Shown here one piece after another: positions 39,930 through 48,241 of a stretch of DNA of 64,000 bases (position 1 is the first letter of the stretch; the number at the start of each line of letters is the position of its first letter). A program made the position numbers and the translations under genes. Location: positions 179,910 to 243,909 of the forward strand of contig SVEG01000002.1 in NCBI GenBank assembly GCA_015057505.1. The letters are read 5' to 3'. Under the pieces are notes generated by a model that was not told the origin of the DNA, ran no database searches, and was given only the letters and a program-made list of their open reading frames with translations. This DNA is from Lachnospiraceae bacterium. GTDB taxonomy: Bacteria; Bacillota; Clostridia; Lachnospirales; Lachnospiraceae.

Positions 39930-42284
39930 TTAGTTATTATATGCTCCCAATAACTCATTATTATTATGACATATATTAATATTTCCCCACTGTTCCGATG
40001 TTCCGGCATATTTTACAGTAGCGAGAGACGTTCCGGAAAATGCATATCCGCCAACAAGTTCCAAACTTTCAGGCAAACTAACTCCTTTTAACCCTTTACA
40101 TCCAAGAAAAACATTCACACCAATTTCCTGTACACCTTCAGGTATTTCTATCTCCTCTATATTGTCACTAATTCTCAACAACTGATTTCCCAAACGCTCA
40201 ATTCCCTCTTCAATAATAACCTTTTTTATATAGTCTCTCTGTTCGAACCAAGGTGCTAAATTTGCCGAATGATAATCATATGTTGAACCTTGACCAAAAA
40301 TAATCAATTCACCGGTTTTCAAGAAAATATATTCACAAGCTTTACCGCAAACACCTCTACCCAATATTTCTTCGTCAGCATATACCTTCTCACTGGCTTT
40401 CAATTCTATATCGTCCAAACCAACTTCTACAAATTCAACTTGTTCCGTCAATATATTGTTACTTCCATCAATCTGAATTAAATCCCATTCCGCCTGACTT
40501 CCGTTGAAATATACTTTTTCAATAAAAACATTGCTGAAAGAATTATATCCCACTTCATACAATGTCGATGGCAACTCTACAATTTCCAAAAAAGAACATC
40601 CTTCGAAAACTCTTGTTTTTATTGTCTGCAAACCTTCTGACAAATAAACAGCATTAAGTTCCGTACAGTGTCTAAACAACTGATCTCCCAATAATGTTAT
40701 TCCTTCTTCAACCACAACAGTAGTAATGTATCCTTTATAATCATTCCATGGAACAGGTTTTTGAGAGTGATATGAGTACGTCGCACCGTTTCCAAATATA
40801 GTAAGTACACCCTCACTACTCAATGTATATTCCGCATTCTGTCCGCAACATCCGGATGCTATGATATCATCAGAACGATAAATGTTATAACTTGAGATTT
40901 CTTCCAAATAGTCTCCCGGCAAATACACATTTTCATTTCCCCAATTCATAAAACGAATTTGTGTTACCTTATTCTCTGTTGAAGCATCAAAACATACAAC
41001 ATATTCACAATCTTCCGGTATTTCAATCTGTATATCAAAAGGATAATTTGAAAAAACCTTTTCCTCGTCTACTGACGGGCATGCCGGTATCAAATAGGAA
41101 TATGTATTATTTTCAGTGTATATCACAAGCACTCTATCCAACAAGGTATCATTGGATACACTAACATATGTCTTTGCATCCTTTTTCCACACAGAACTTA
41201 CATATAACGTGTCTGTTCCTGTAACCTCTTCAAATGTAACCCCGTCGCTAACCTTAGGATATATTGCACCAAATCTATTTGCTGAACCTATTCGTATATT
41301 TTCGAACAACACATTTGTTAACACAAGATCTTCACTTCTGCTTACTGCATACAAACTATAGCCACCACCGTTTAATATACAATTCGTAAACGATAAATTA
41401 TTGGCATTACTACGCTCCATTTGTAACATAATACATGCGTTAACTCCCGCACGGTTATCCCCCATATCAATAGCCGGAATCTCAAATCTACAATTATCAA
41501 AAAAAACATTTTCTACATCCAAACCTGAATGTCCATATATCTGTGTTCCATCAGTGTGTATCCCCTTTCCTGCAGGATCATCTGCGGTCTTGTCAAAAAA
41601 ATAGCATGATTGCACACTGACATTTCGAAAAGGTACCATTCCATCAGAAAAACTACCGGTAAACATACATTTATCAAACTTTGCATTACTGCCGATAAAA
41701 TTAATAAAAGTACAATTTTCAAATTCATAATTAATAGAACAGTCTGCTTTCCCTGAAATGAAATTTGAAAATTTACAATTCACGAATCTAACTGTAATAT
41801 TACGCGTTACACCCGACTCATTATATGCTGCAACAGTCCACTGTGAGAAATCATAATTCTTAAAAACAACTTCTCCTTCAACATTCAAATTACGATATGC
41901 AAAATCCAAGCAATTATACGTATCATTATTTCCCGATACAAATTGAATACCATCTATCACTGCACCTTTTTCTGCGACTTGCAAATTACCCTTGGCGCCG
42001 GTATTATACTTATCCGGAATAACTGTAATATCGTCCTCAGTATGCTCAATCAAAACAGTTTCCTTAATTTCTTCCGTTGTCGTTTCCGCAACAAAAGTAT
42101 CCTCTGTACTCCCGGTTGTCTCCGCATAAGCTGAATCATAACCCATCTCTGTTGTCGCAGTCTCAATCACACTACTTTCCTGATTGTAGGCTTCAGCCGC
42201 ATAAGTCATACATGCTGCCGCAACTAGCATTACCACCCATAAAAATAAACTCGCAACTCTCATAAATACCTTTCTCATCTTCAC
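39930..42284 (-). CDS. Secreted beta-helix and leucine-rich-repeat surface protein
   Basis: A 784-residue secreted protein. The start is the GTG at 42284, 7 nt after GGAGG, giving a signal peptide that ends near MTYAA; the longer frame runs through the riboswitch. A right-handed beta-helix (about 90-390) has repeated short strands with N and F residues (NCKFSNF, NCTFINF), and two BspA-like LRR_5 segments with GEGVLTIFG/GTGELIIFG-type motifs follow. No sortase signal or C-terminal helix is visible. It could be an adhesin or polysaccharide-binding protein. Expression is probably set by the upstream c-di-GMP riboswitch. Confidence 0.75.
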   Translation of the reverse strand: MKMRKVFMRVASLFLWVVMLVAAACMTYAAEAYNQESSVIETATTEMGYDSAYAETTGSTEDTFVAETTTEEIKETVLIEHTEDDITVIPDKYNTGAKGNLQVAEKGAVIDGIQFVSGNNDTYNCLDFAYRNLNVEGEVVFKNYDFSQWTVAAYNESGVTRNITVRFVNCKFSNFISGKADCSINYEFENCTFINFIGSNAKFDKCMFTGSFSDGMVPFRNVSVQSCYFFDKTADDPAGKGIHTDGTQIYGHSGLDVENVFFDNCRFEIPAIDMGDNRAGVNACIMLQMERSNANNLSFTNCILNGGGYSLYAVSRSEDLVLTNVLFENIRIGSANRFGAIYPKVSDGVTFEEVTGTDTLYVSSVWKKDAKTYVSVSNDTLLDRVLVIYTENNTYSYLIPACPSVDEEKVFSNYPFDIQIEIPEDCEYVVCFDASTENKVTQIRFMNWGNENVYLPGDYLEEISSYNIYRSDDIIASGCCGQNAEYTLSSEGVLTIFGNGATYSYHSQKPVPWNDYKGYITTVVVEEGITLLGDQLFRHCTELNAVYLSEGLQTIKTRVFEGCSFLEIVELPSTLYEVGYNSFSNVFIEKVYFNGSQAEWDLIQIDGSNNILTEQVEFVEVGLDDIELKASEKVYADEEILGRGVCGKACEYIFLKTGELIIFGQGSTYDYHSANLAPWFEQRDYIKKVIIEEGIERLGNQLLRISDNIEEIEIPEGVQEIGVNVFLGCKGLKGVSLPESLELVGGYAFSGTSLATVKYAGTSEQWGNINICHNNNELLGAYNN

Positions 42285-42333
42285 AACTTTACCTCCAAAT
42301 GATTGTTCATCATCAGATAAAGCGTGTAATTTC

Positions 42334-42366
42334 CAAAAAAAGCCTTTGTCAAAATAGACAAAGACC
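42334..42366 (-). terminator. Expression-platform terminator of the c-di-GMP riboswitch
   Basis: The stem CTTTGTC / GACAAAG is followed by GCTTTTTTT on the minus strand, between the aptamer and the start codon. Confidence 0.82.
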
Positions 42367-42377
42367 CCATGTAAACA

Positions 42378-42465
42378 CACGTGGCAACCGGCTGTCATGA
42401 CACTGTCTGTTGTGCTTTAGACCCTTGGCTTTGCGTCATTGTTTTTCAACAATTTTGCCTTTATC
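42378..42465 (-). ncRNA. c-di-GMP-I (GEMM-I) riboswitch
   Basis: On the minus strand the conserved core is present in order: GGCAAA, a hairpin (TTGTTGAAAAACAA), then GACGCAAAGCCA, GGGTCTAAAG, a second hairpin, and ATGACAGCCGGTTGCC. GGCAA can pair with TTGCC to close P1. This is the GEMM-I aptamer form. It is followed by a terminator and then the start of a secreted surface protein, and preceded by a strong promoter, so it is a complete leader. Whether the ligand turns the gene on or off is not read from the sequence. Confidence 0.93.
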
Positions 42466-42492
42466 TGTGAATTATTTAATTGTTCCAAACAT

Positions 42493-42521
42493 ATAATAGC
42501 ACCTGTTGCATTATTTTGCAA
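42493..42521 (-). promoter_or_regulatory. Promoter of the riboswitch leader
   Basis: TTGCAA (42521-42516), a 17-bp spacer and TATTAT (42498-42493) with extended TGC. The start of transcription falls about 20-30 nt before the aptamer. Confidence 0.82.
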
Positions 42522-42555
42522 GAAAATATTGTATTTTTTTTACAAAAAAACATTG

Positions 42556-43278
42556 CTAATATTGTCTTCCATGAATATATTCTTTACAGAATATTTTCCT
42601 TACATATTTTCTTACTTTTTTTAAATTACTTTTCTTACTCTTTTCTTTCTTAAGATACCGTGCAATATTTTCTTCTCTTCCTTCTACCTGAATACTATCA
42701 AAGAATTTGCATAATTCTTGGTTTTTTTCTATTGGTTTTCTGGCCACCACATCATTGTCATCTTTTTCAACATTATAAATAAAAATTTTATCTGATATTA
42801 CCCCCTCATTTGCAATAAAGAGGATTTCATTATCAGCATTATATGATTTCAAAACTTGCATAATCCACTCATAATTATCTTCTATCCAAATTAACTCTTT
42901 TGATTTTCCATTTTCAAGCTCTTCATCAGAAATATACCGTATAAATAGTGTCGGTTTCGAAATTGTATCATAAAATCTTGCTATTCTTCGATTATATTTA
43001 TCTTTAACAATCGGAAGTTTCTCTTCTAAAGAAGTATATTTGTCAAAATCATGATAGAAATGTACATTATACTTACTGTTTTTATATATTTCATGCTTTT
43101 CTTTATTTTGAAACAACAAATCATACTCTAAAAAATCTTCAAACTTGTCATCAATAGCTTGTATAACTCCCTTAAAATCAGAAATCAACCAGTCAAATGG
43201 CGACGATTCCTTTCTTAAGCCTAACCTTTCCAATTCCATTGCAACAGAACAAAAAAAGCCCAACGAAATATAATTCAT
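42556..43278 (-). CDS. DUF1796-family papain-like protein
   Basis: A 240-residue protein with the DUF1796 start: YISLGFFCSVAMELERLGLRKESSPFDWL, with the conserved Cys and FDWL. The later YNVHFYHDF and the LFIRYISDEE and ILFIANEG segments fit this family, often found in polysaccharide and adhesin clusters. A papain-like fold has been proposed for it; activity is unknown. It has a basic tail (RKIFCKEYIHG). It lies between the capsule locus and tsf, with no close neighbour on either side. Confidence 0.72.
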   Translation of the reverse strand: MNYISLGFFCSVAMELERLGLRKESSPFDWLISDFKGVIQAIDDKFEDFLEYDLLFQNKEKHEIYKNSKYNVHFYHDFDKYTSLEEKLPIVKDKYNRRIARFYDTISKPTLFIRYISDEELENGKSKELIWIEDNYEWIMQVLKSYNADNEILFIANEGVISDKIFIYNVEKDDNDVVARKPIEKNQELCKFFDSIQVEGREENIARYLKKEKSKKSNLKKVRKYVRKIFCKEYIHGRQY

Positions 43279-43336
43279 TACTTTACCCTTTCCTTACCTA
43301 TACATAACAAGAATACAATTATTATAATTTACAACA

Positions 43337-43363
43337 AAACCCAACCGGTTTCCCGGTCGGGTT
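43337..43363 (-). terminator. Terminator of rpsB-tsf
   Basis: The stem AACCCGACCGG / CCGGTTGGGTT (one G-U) with a GAAA loop is followed by TTG and further Ts on the minus strand. Confidence 0.85.
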
Positions 43364-43397
43364 CATTCTTTTAAATAACAAAAAACAAAAGTTCAGA

Positions 43398-44513
43398 TTA
43401 CATTCCCATCTGCTTTGCAACTTCTTCTGCAAAGTTCTCAGACTTCTTCTCAAGACCCTCGCCTGTCTCGAAACGAACAAAGCCTGCAAGTGCAAAGTCT
43501 ACGCCTGTAGCCTTAGCAACTTCTTTGATGTATGCGCCAACTGTCTGCTTGCCATCCTCAGCCTTAACATATGTCTGATCTAACAAACAGATGTCCTTAA
43601 GCTGCTTAGATACACGACCGTCAACAAGACCATTAAAAATTTTATTCTCAGAGATTGTTGCTCTGTCAGCGATAGCAAGTTCTGCCAATGAAGCCTTTGC
43701 TTCTTTAGTAAGGAAGTTGGGTAAATACTTCATGTTATCCTTCTTCTCTTCATACATTGCAATATCTTCATCGCTCCATACCTTATCATTAACTGCCTTT
43801 GCAATTAATGCGTTTAATACCGGCATGGGAAGTGTAAATGTATCATTTAATGCACTGTCAACTGTGATTTCTCTCATCTTAGCAAGTTCAGCAGCTGAGA
43901 TCTCGTCTCTGCTTGTATACTTCGGGCTAAGTGCAGCAATCTGCATAGCGATGTTCTTAAGAGCTTCCTTAACATCATCATTTGCATTATCTGTTGTTGC
44001 TTTTACCAATACACCAATCTTGCCGCCTGCATGGATGTAAGATACTACACAACCGTTATCAACTGCAGCCTTCTCGAATCTTCTGATTGAAAGGTTCTCA
44101 CCGATAACTGCAACCTTCTCTACCAATGCATCCTTAACTGTCTTAGCTGTATCTGCGTTCCAAGCCTCTGCCATGAAAGCGTCCATGTCAGCTGCATCTG
44201 AAGCGAGTGCCTGCTTTGCAACGTCAGCAACAAAGCTTCTGAACTCTTCGTTCTTAGCAACGAAGTCTGTCTCGCTGTTAACTTCTACGATTGCAGCAGT
44301 CTTGTCATCTGCACTGATAATTGTAGCAACGATACCTTCTGCAGCGATTCTTCCTGCCTTCTTCTCAGCCTTTGCCTGACCGTTCTTCTTTAAATATTCT
44401 ACAGCCGCATCCATATTACCGTCTGTCTCTGCAAGAGCTTTCTTACAGTCCATCATACCTGCGCCTGTCATCTCTCTTAACTCTTTTACCATTGAAGCTG
44501 TAATATTTGCCAT
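43398..44513 (-). CDS. tsf: Elongation factor Ts
   Basis: EF-Ts exchanges GDP for GTP on EF-Tu. The N-terminal UBA-like domain has TASMVKELREMTGAGMMDCKKAL, and the exchange core contains the conserved TDFVAKNEEF. The start is at 44513: the GGAGG site is 8 nt away, while the ATG two codons earlier is only 2 nt from it. At 371 residues it is longer than E. coli EF-Ts (283); the extra length is in the dimerisation half. It follows rpsB by 25 bp, the usual order. Confidence 0.97.
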   Translation of the reverse strand: MANITASMVKELREMTGAGMMDCKKALAETDGNMDAAVEYLKKNGQAKAEKKAGRIAAEGIVATIISADDKTAAIVEVNSETDFVAKNEEFRSFVADVAKQALASDAADMDAFMAEAWNADTAKTVKDALVEKVAVIGENLSIRRFEKAAVDNGCVVSYIHAGGKIGVLVKATTDNANDDVKEALKNIAMQIAALSPKYTSRDEISAAELAKMREITVDSALNDTFTLPMPVLNALIAKAVNDKVWSDEDIAMYEEKKDNMKYLPNFLTKEAKASLAELAIADRATISENKIFNGLVDGRVSKQLKDICLLDQTYVKAEDGKQTVGAYIKEVAKATGVDFALAGFVRFETGEGLEKKSENFAEEVAKQMGM

Positions 44514-44538
44514 ATTCATATCCTCCGATAGTTAATAA

Positions 44539-45297
44539 TTATTCCGCGTCTTCTGCAGCGATTTCTTCGATATCCTCAGCCTCTGCAGCTTCGAACTCGT
44601 CGTCATAGTTAACCTCGCCCTGGTTAGCCTCGATAACAGCATCTGCCATCTTAGCAACAATTAATTTAACGGCTCTGATTGCATCATCATTACCGGGGAT
44701 TACATAATCTAACTCTTCAGGATCACAGTTTGTATCTGCGATACCGATTAACGGAATACCAAGTGTATGTGCTTCCTGGATACAGATTCTTTCCTTCTTG
44801 GGATCTACTACGAAGATAGCATCCGGAATCTTCTTCATCTCCTTGATACCGCCGATATTCTTCTCTAACTTTTCCCACTCTTTCTTAAGTACAGCAACTT
44901 CCTTCTTGGGAAGAACATCAAATGTTCCGTCTTCAGCCATTGCCTCAATCTGCTTTAATCTTGCAATTCTTGACTGGATTGTCTTGAAGTTAGTAAGCAT
45001 ACCGCCTAACCATCTCTCGTTTACATAGAACATACCGCAACGCTCTGCCTCGCTCTTAATAGCATCCTGAGCCTGCTTCTTTGTACCAACGAAAAGAATT
45101 GTACCACCTTCTGCTACTACATCAGAGATTGCCTTGTAAGCTTCGTCAACTTTACCTACTGACTTCTGTAAGTCGATGATGTAGATACCGTTTCTCTCTG
45201 TGTAAATGTACGGAGCCATCTTAGGGTTCCATCTTCTTGTCTGGTGTCCGAAATGTACACCTGCTTCCAATAACTGTTTCATTGAAATAACGCTCAT
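44539..45297 (-). CDS. rpsB: 30S ribosomal protein S2
   Basis: The start is [27 protein letters not shown], with the conserved GVHFGH and [17 protein letters not shown] and VVDPKKE are also present. The 252-residue protein ends in an acidic tail ([16 protein letters not shown]). The ATG at 45297 is 8 nt after GGAGG. It begins the rpsB-tsf operon behind a strong promoter and a leader of about 110 nt that may form a protein-binding structure. Confidence 0.97.
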   Translation of the reverse strand: MSVISMKQLLEAGVHFGHQTRRWNPKMAPYIYTERNGIYIIDLQKSVGKVDEAYKAISDVVAEGGTILFVGTKKQAQDAIKSEAERCGMFYVNERWLGGMLTNFKTIQSRIARLKQIEAMAEDGTFDVLPKKEVAVLKKEWEKLEKNIGGIKEMKKIPDAIFVVDPKKERICIQEAHTLGIPLIGIADTNCDPEELDYVIPGNDDAIRAVKLIVAKMADAVIEANQGEVNYDDEFEAAEAEDIEEIAAEDAE

Positions 45298-45410
45298 TAT
45301 TTCTACCTCCATTTGGTTTTGCTTCCATGCGCCTCACCGTCGGGTTACCATAGGCACCATCCCGATTAGCAACGCATGTGCTTTCTATTTTTGGGCATAA
45401 AGCACCGCCC
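45298..45410 (-). ncRNA. Possible rpsB leader RNA (autoregulatory)
   Basis: The rpsB leader, between promoter and start, is about 110 nt and can form several stems, one with CGGG and CCCG arms around GATGGTGCCTATGGTAA. Ribosomal protein leaders often bind their own product. No specific published motif was matched here, so this is a proposal. Confidence 0.4.
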
Positions 45411-45413
45411 AAT

Positions 45414-45442
45414 ATCATAACACAATACCGGACGGTTGTAAA
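45414..45442 (-). promoter_or_regulatory. Promoter of rpsB-tsf
   Basis: TTTACA (45442-45437), a 17-bp spacer and TATGAT (45419-45414). Confidence 0.82.
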
Positions 45443-45464
45443 GTCTTTTCTTAAAATTTTTAAT

Positions 45465-46084
45465 TTCATGTCCTCCCGTAATAAACTACGGCTGTATGGC
45501 GCCTTTTAGCAGGTGATAATTATTATTTTTCGCAGACAACATAGGTTTTTTAGAAAAACTTAGCTTTTTAAGCTTTCCACCTAATTGTGCCGCGCAGAGT
45601 TGTCTGATTGGAATTGAATAGAAGTTCTGAATTGTTGGGATTTAGTTATATTTTTATTATAGTTTTGCTCGCAACTCTACGCCCTTAAGCAGAACTAGAC
45701 TTTACATGCTTCGATGTTTTATTGGCACGCCTCTTCGTTAACTCCTAAAAAGGCGGCTCGCTGTTTTTACTAATCTATTACTAAAACATATAGCCGCCTT
45801 TTTACTCAAACAAGCGCTGCGAGGCGTGCGTCATTGAAGCATTTGTAAAGTAAGTTCTGCTAAAGCGCTATGTTGTCTTCGCAAAACTATAATAAAAATA
45901 TAACTAAATCCCGACATTCTTGAACTTCTTCAATTCCATGAGTTTCTCGGAGCGGCACATAATCGAAGGGCGGAAAGCAAAAAGCTGTAGTTTTTCTTAA
46001 AACCGTAAAGTTGCAAGAAAAATAATAATTACCACCACTAAAAAGTGCGCCGTACAGCCGTAGTTTATTGCGATAGGACATGAA
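45465..46084. repeat. Large palindromic non-coding element (repeat copies A and B)
   Basis: This roughly 620-bp stretch without a gene is a long imperfect inverted repeat. Its ends, about 40 bp each (45466-45508 and 46040-46084), share TTCATGTCCT and AATAAACTACGGCTGTA. Copy A (about 45470-45740, reverse) and copy B (about 45830-46084, forward, more decayed) flank a central hairpin, AAAAAGGCGGCT / AGCCGCCTTTTT (45755-45803). Copy A is similar to copy C at 12178-12520. It fills the space between the exporter stop and the rpsB promoter. Confidence 0.78.
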
Positions 46085-46094
46085 AGTACAATTT

Positions 46095-46526
46095 TTATTC
46101 CCACTTAAAAATTACGATTCCGGCGATTGCAAGAAGCATACCTATAACTTTTTTCCATTCAAATCCGACCTTTTCCACGCCGAATATTCCGAACACTTCT
46201 ATCAAGTATGCAACAAGAAGCTGTGACACCACTATCAGCAGGACTGCCTTTGCAGGGCCCAGCTGTGACATACTTTTTACTACGGTAAAAGTTATGAATG
46301 CACCGATAACACCGCCGAGAAGCATATATTTGTTTTCGAGTTTAAAAAGACCTCCAAAGCTCTCCCTGCCCGTTACAAACCAGCCCACAACACATACAAG
46401 AAGCGCCGTAATCTGCACCCAAGTATTTGACACCCACATGCTCGTGTTCTTCGTAACCTCGGTATTAAACACACCCTGTATACTCATTAATGCGCCTGAA
46501 ATAAGGGCAATCAGTATTCCCCACAT
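46095..46526 (-). CDS. DMT-superfamily (DUF606/YdcZ) membrane protein
   Basis: A 143-residue protein with five membrane helices and the DUF606 features: start MWGILIALISGALMSIQGVFNTEVTK, middle LLGGVIGAFITFTVVKSMSQLGPAKAVLLIVVSQLLVAYLIEVFGIFG and end GMLLAIAGIVIF. Such half-size members work as dimers. The substrate is unknown. It follows ilvE on the same strand with a 59-bp gap and is bounded downstream by the palindromic element. Confidence 0.85.
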   Translation of the reverse strand: MWGILIALISGALMSIQGVFNTEVTKNTSMWVSNTWVQITALLVCVVGWFVTGRESFGGLFKLENKYMLLGGVIGAFITFTVVKSMSQLGPAKAVLLIVVSQLLVAYLIEVFGIFGVEKVGFEWKKVIGMLLAIAGIVIFKWE

Positions 46527-46585
46527 AAATCTTCCTCCGAAAAAATATTATGGAAATAGATTGCCCTTAAAATAATTTTTTATTC

Positions 46586-47656
46586 TTATTTAACTTCTAC
46601 TGTCCAACCAAGGTCATCTGCAACCTTACCTGTCTGGATGCCTGTTACTGTATCGTAGAATCTCTGGCTGAATTCACCGATTCCGCCATCCTGTACCTGC
46701 ATGATATGGTCTTCCCAACGAAGTGTACCAACAGGTGAAATTACGGCAGCTGTACCTGTACCGAATACTTCTTCGAGCTTGCCTGACTTGTGAGCCTCGT
46801 AAATTTCCTGGATAGAGATTCTTCTCTCCTCTACCGGAACGCCCCACTTCTTGCAAAGTGCAACAACACTGTTACGTGTAACACCGGGAAGAATACTTCC
46901 GTTGAGTGCGGGTGTGATAACTGTTCCGTCAATCTTAAAGAAGATGTTCATAGCGCCAACTTCTTCGATGTATTTACGCTCAACACCGTCTAACCACAAT
47001 ACCTGTGAATAACCTTCTGCATGAGCCTTATCCTGTGCCTTCATACTTGCAACGTAGTTAGCACCTGTCTTAGCCTCACCTACACCACCGCGTACTGCTC
47101 TTACATACTCATCCTCAATCCAGATCTTAACAGGATTAAGTCCTTCGGGATAGTAAGCACCAACCGGTGAAAGAATGATGATAAATAAATATGTATCTGA
47201 CGGACGAACGCCAAGGAAAGGATCTGTTGCAATAATAAACGGACGAATGTATAAAGATGTTCCCGGCTTTGTAGGAATCCACTTCTCATCTGTCTTAACA
47301 ACAGCCTTGATTGCCTGTAAAAAGTCCTCTTCAGGAATTGTAGGAATACAAATTCTCTCATTAGTTCTGTTAGCTCTCTCAATGTTCTTCTCGGGGCGGA
47401 ACAACAATGTTCTGCCATCGTCTGTCTTATATGCCTTAAGTCCCTCGAACATTTCCTGTCCGTAATGGAATACCATTGCTGACGGCTCAAGACTGATCGG
47501 TGCATAAGGAACGACTCTTGCATCATGCCAGCCCTGTCCCTTTGTATAGTTCATTACAAACATGTGGTCTGTAAAAATTGTTCCGAATGTCAAAGGATTA
47601 TCCTGTGTCGGAAGCGTCTTAGGATTTTTTGTTAATTCATATCTGATATCTAACAT
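46586..47656 (-). CDS. ilvE: Branched-chain amino acid aminotransferase
   Basis: This PLP enzyme transfers the amino group between Glu and Val, Leu or Ile. The start at 47656 (MLDIRYELTKNP) follows GGAGG; the longer frame does not. The 356-residue protein has the fold type IV features: FHYGQEMFEGLKAY, RPEKNIERAN, the PLP Lys in GEAKTGANYVASM, and FGTGTAAVISPVG. It is 82 bp downstream of folA, with no T-box leader in that gap. Confidence 0.95.
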   Translation of the reverse strand: MLDIRYELTKNPKTLPTQDNPLTFGTIFTDHMFVMNYTKGQGWHDARVVPYAPISLEPSAMVFHYGQEMFEGLKAYKTDDGRTLLFRPEKNIERANRTNERICIPTIPEEDFLQAIKAVVKTDEKWIPTKPGTSLYIRPFIIATDPFLGVRPSDTYLFIIILSPVGAYYPEGLNPVKIWIEDEYVRAVRGGVGEAKTGANYVASMKAQDKAHAEGYSQVLWLDGVERKYIEEVGAMNIFFKIDGTVITPALNGSILPGVTRNSVVALCKKWGVPVEERRISIQEIYEAHKSGKLEEVFGTGTAAVISPVGTLRWEDHIMQVQDGGIGEFSQRFYDTVTGIQTGKVADDLGWTVEVK

Positions 47657-47738
47657 AATTATTATGCCTCCAGTTTTTATTTTGGAAAACTTCGTTCCCA
47701 ATTTTATTTTTCAATTATTTATCAATATTTTTAAAAAG

Positions 47739-48230
47739 TCAATACTTTCGTTCATATTTTTGAAAATAATATTCCACATCAAAATATGTCTGCTCATCAC
47801 TTTCGGCAGTCATTTCCCACTCAGGATCCTCTGAAAGATTCGGAAAATATGAGTCTGCCTTGTACTCATAATCAATCTTGGTGAGATGTACCGTATCACA
47901 GTACGGCAAAAACTGCCTGTAGATACTCTCTCCACCGATTATAAATATATCTTCTTTTTTATACTGTTTAAGATATTCCAGTGCATCTTCCACGCTGTGT
48001 ACGCAAACTGCGCCCTTAACCTTAAACCATTTATTTTTTGACAAAATAACATTTATGCGATTGGCAAGTGGCAGACCATTAGGAAATGTGGCAAGGGTCT
48101 TGCGGCCCATAACTATTACTTTTCCCGTAGTCATCTCTCTAAAAAATTGTTGGTCCAGAGGAATCCGGACCAACAAATTTCCCTGATAGCCAATCGCCCA
48201 GTTACTGTCAACTGCAGCTATCATATTCAT
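47739..48230 (-). CDS. folA: Dihydrofolate reductase
   Basis: DHFR reduces dihydrofolate with NADPH. The 163-residue protein shows MIAAVDSNWAIGYQGNLLVRIPLDQQFF (with the acid replaced in the RIPLD loop by Asp), VIVMGRKTLATFPNGLPLANRINVILS and the NADPH loop IIGGESIYRQFLPYCDTVHLTKI. The start is 8 nt after GGAG. It follows nrdD by 11 bp, so the two are probably co-transcribed, joining deoxynucleotide and thymidylate needs. Confidence 0.93.
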   Translation of the reverse strand: MNMIAAVDSNWAIGYQGNLLVRIPLDQQFFREMTTGKVIVMGRKTLATFPNGLPLANRINVILSKNKWFKVKGAVCVHSVEDALEYLKQYKKEDIFIIGGESIYRQFLPYCDTVHLTKIDYEYKADSYFPNLSEDPEWEMTAESDEQTYFDVEYYFQKYERKY

Positions 48231-48241
48231 ATTAATTTCTC

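Noticed and set aside
47657..47738. T-box leader upstream of ilvE
   Set aside because: The 82-bp gap to folA is too short and has no T-box sequence or specifier stem.
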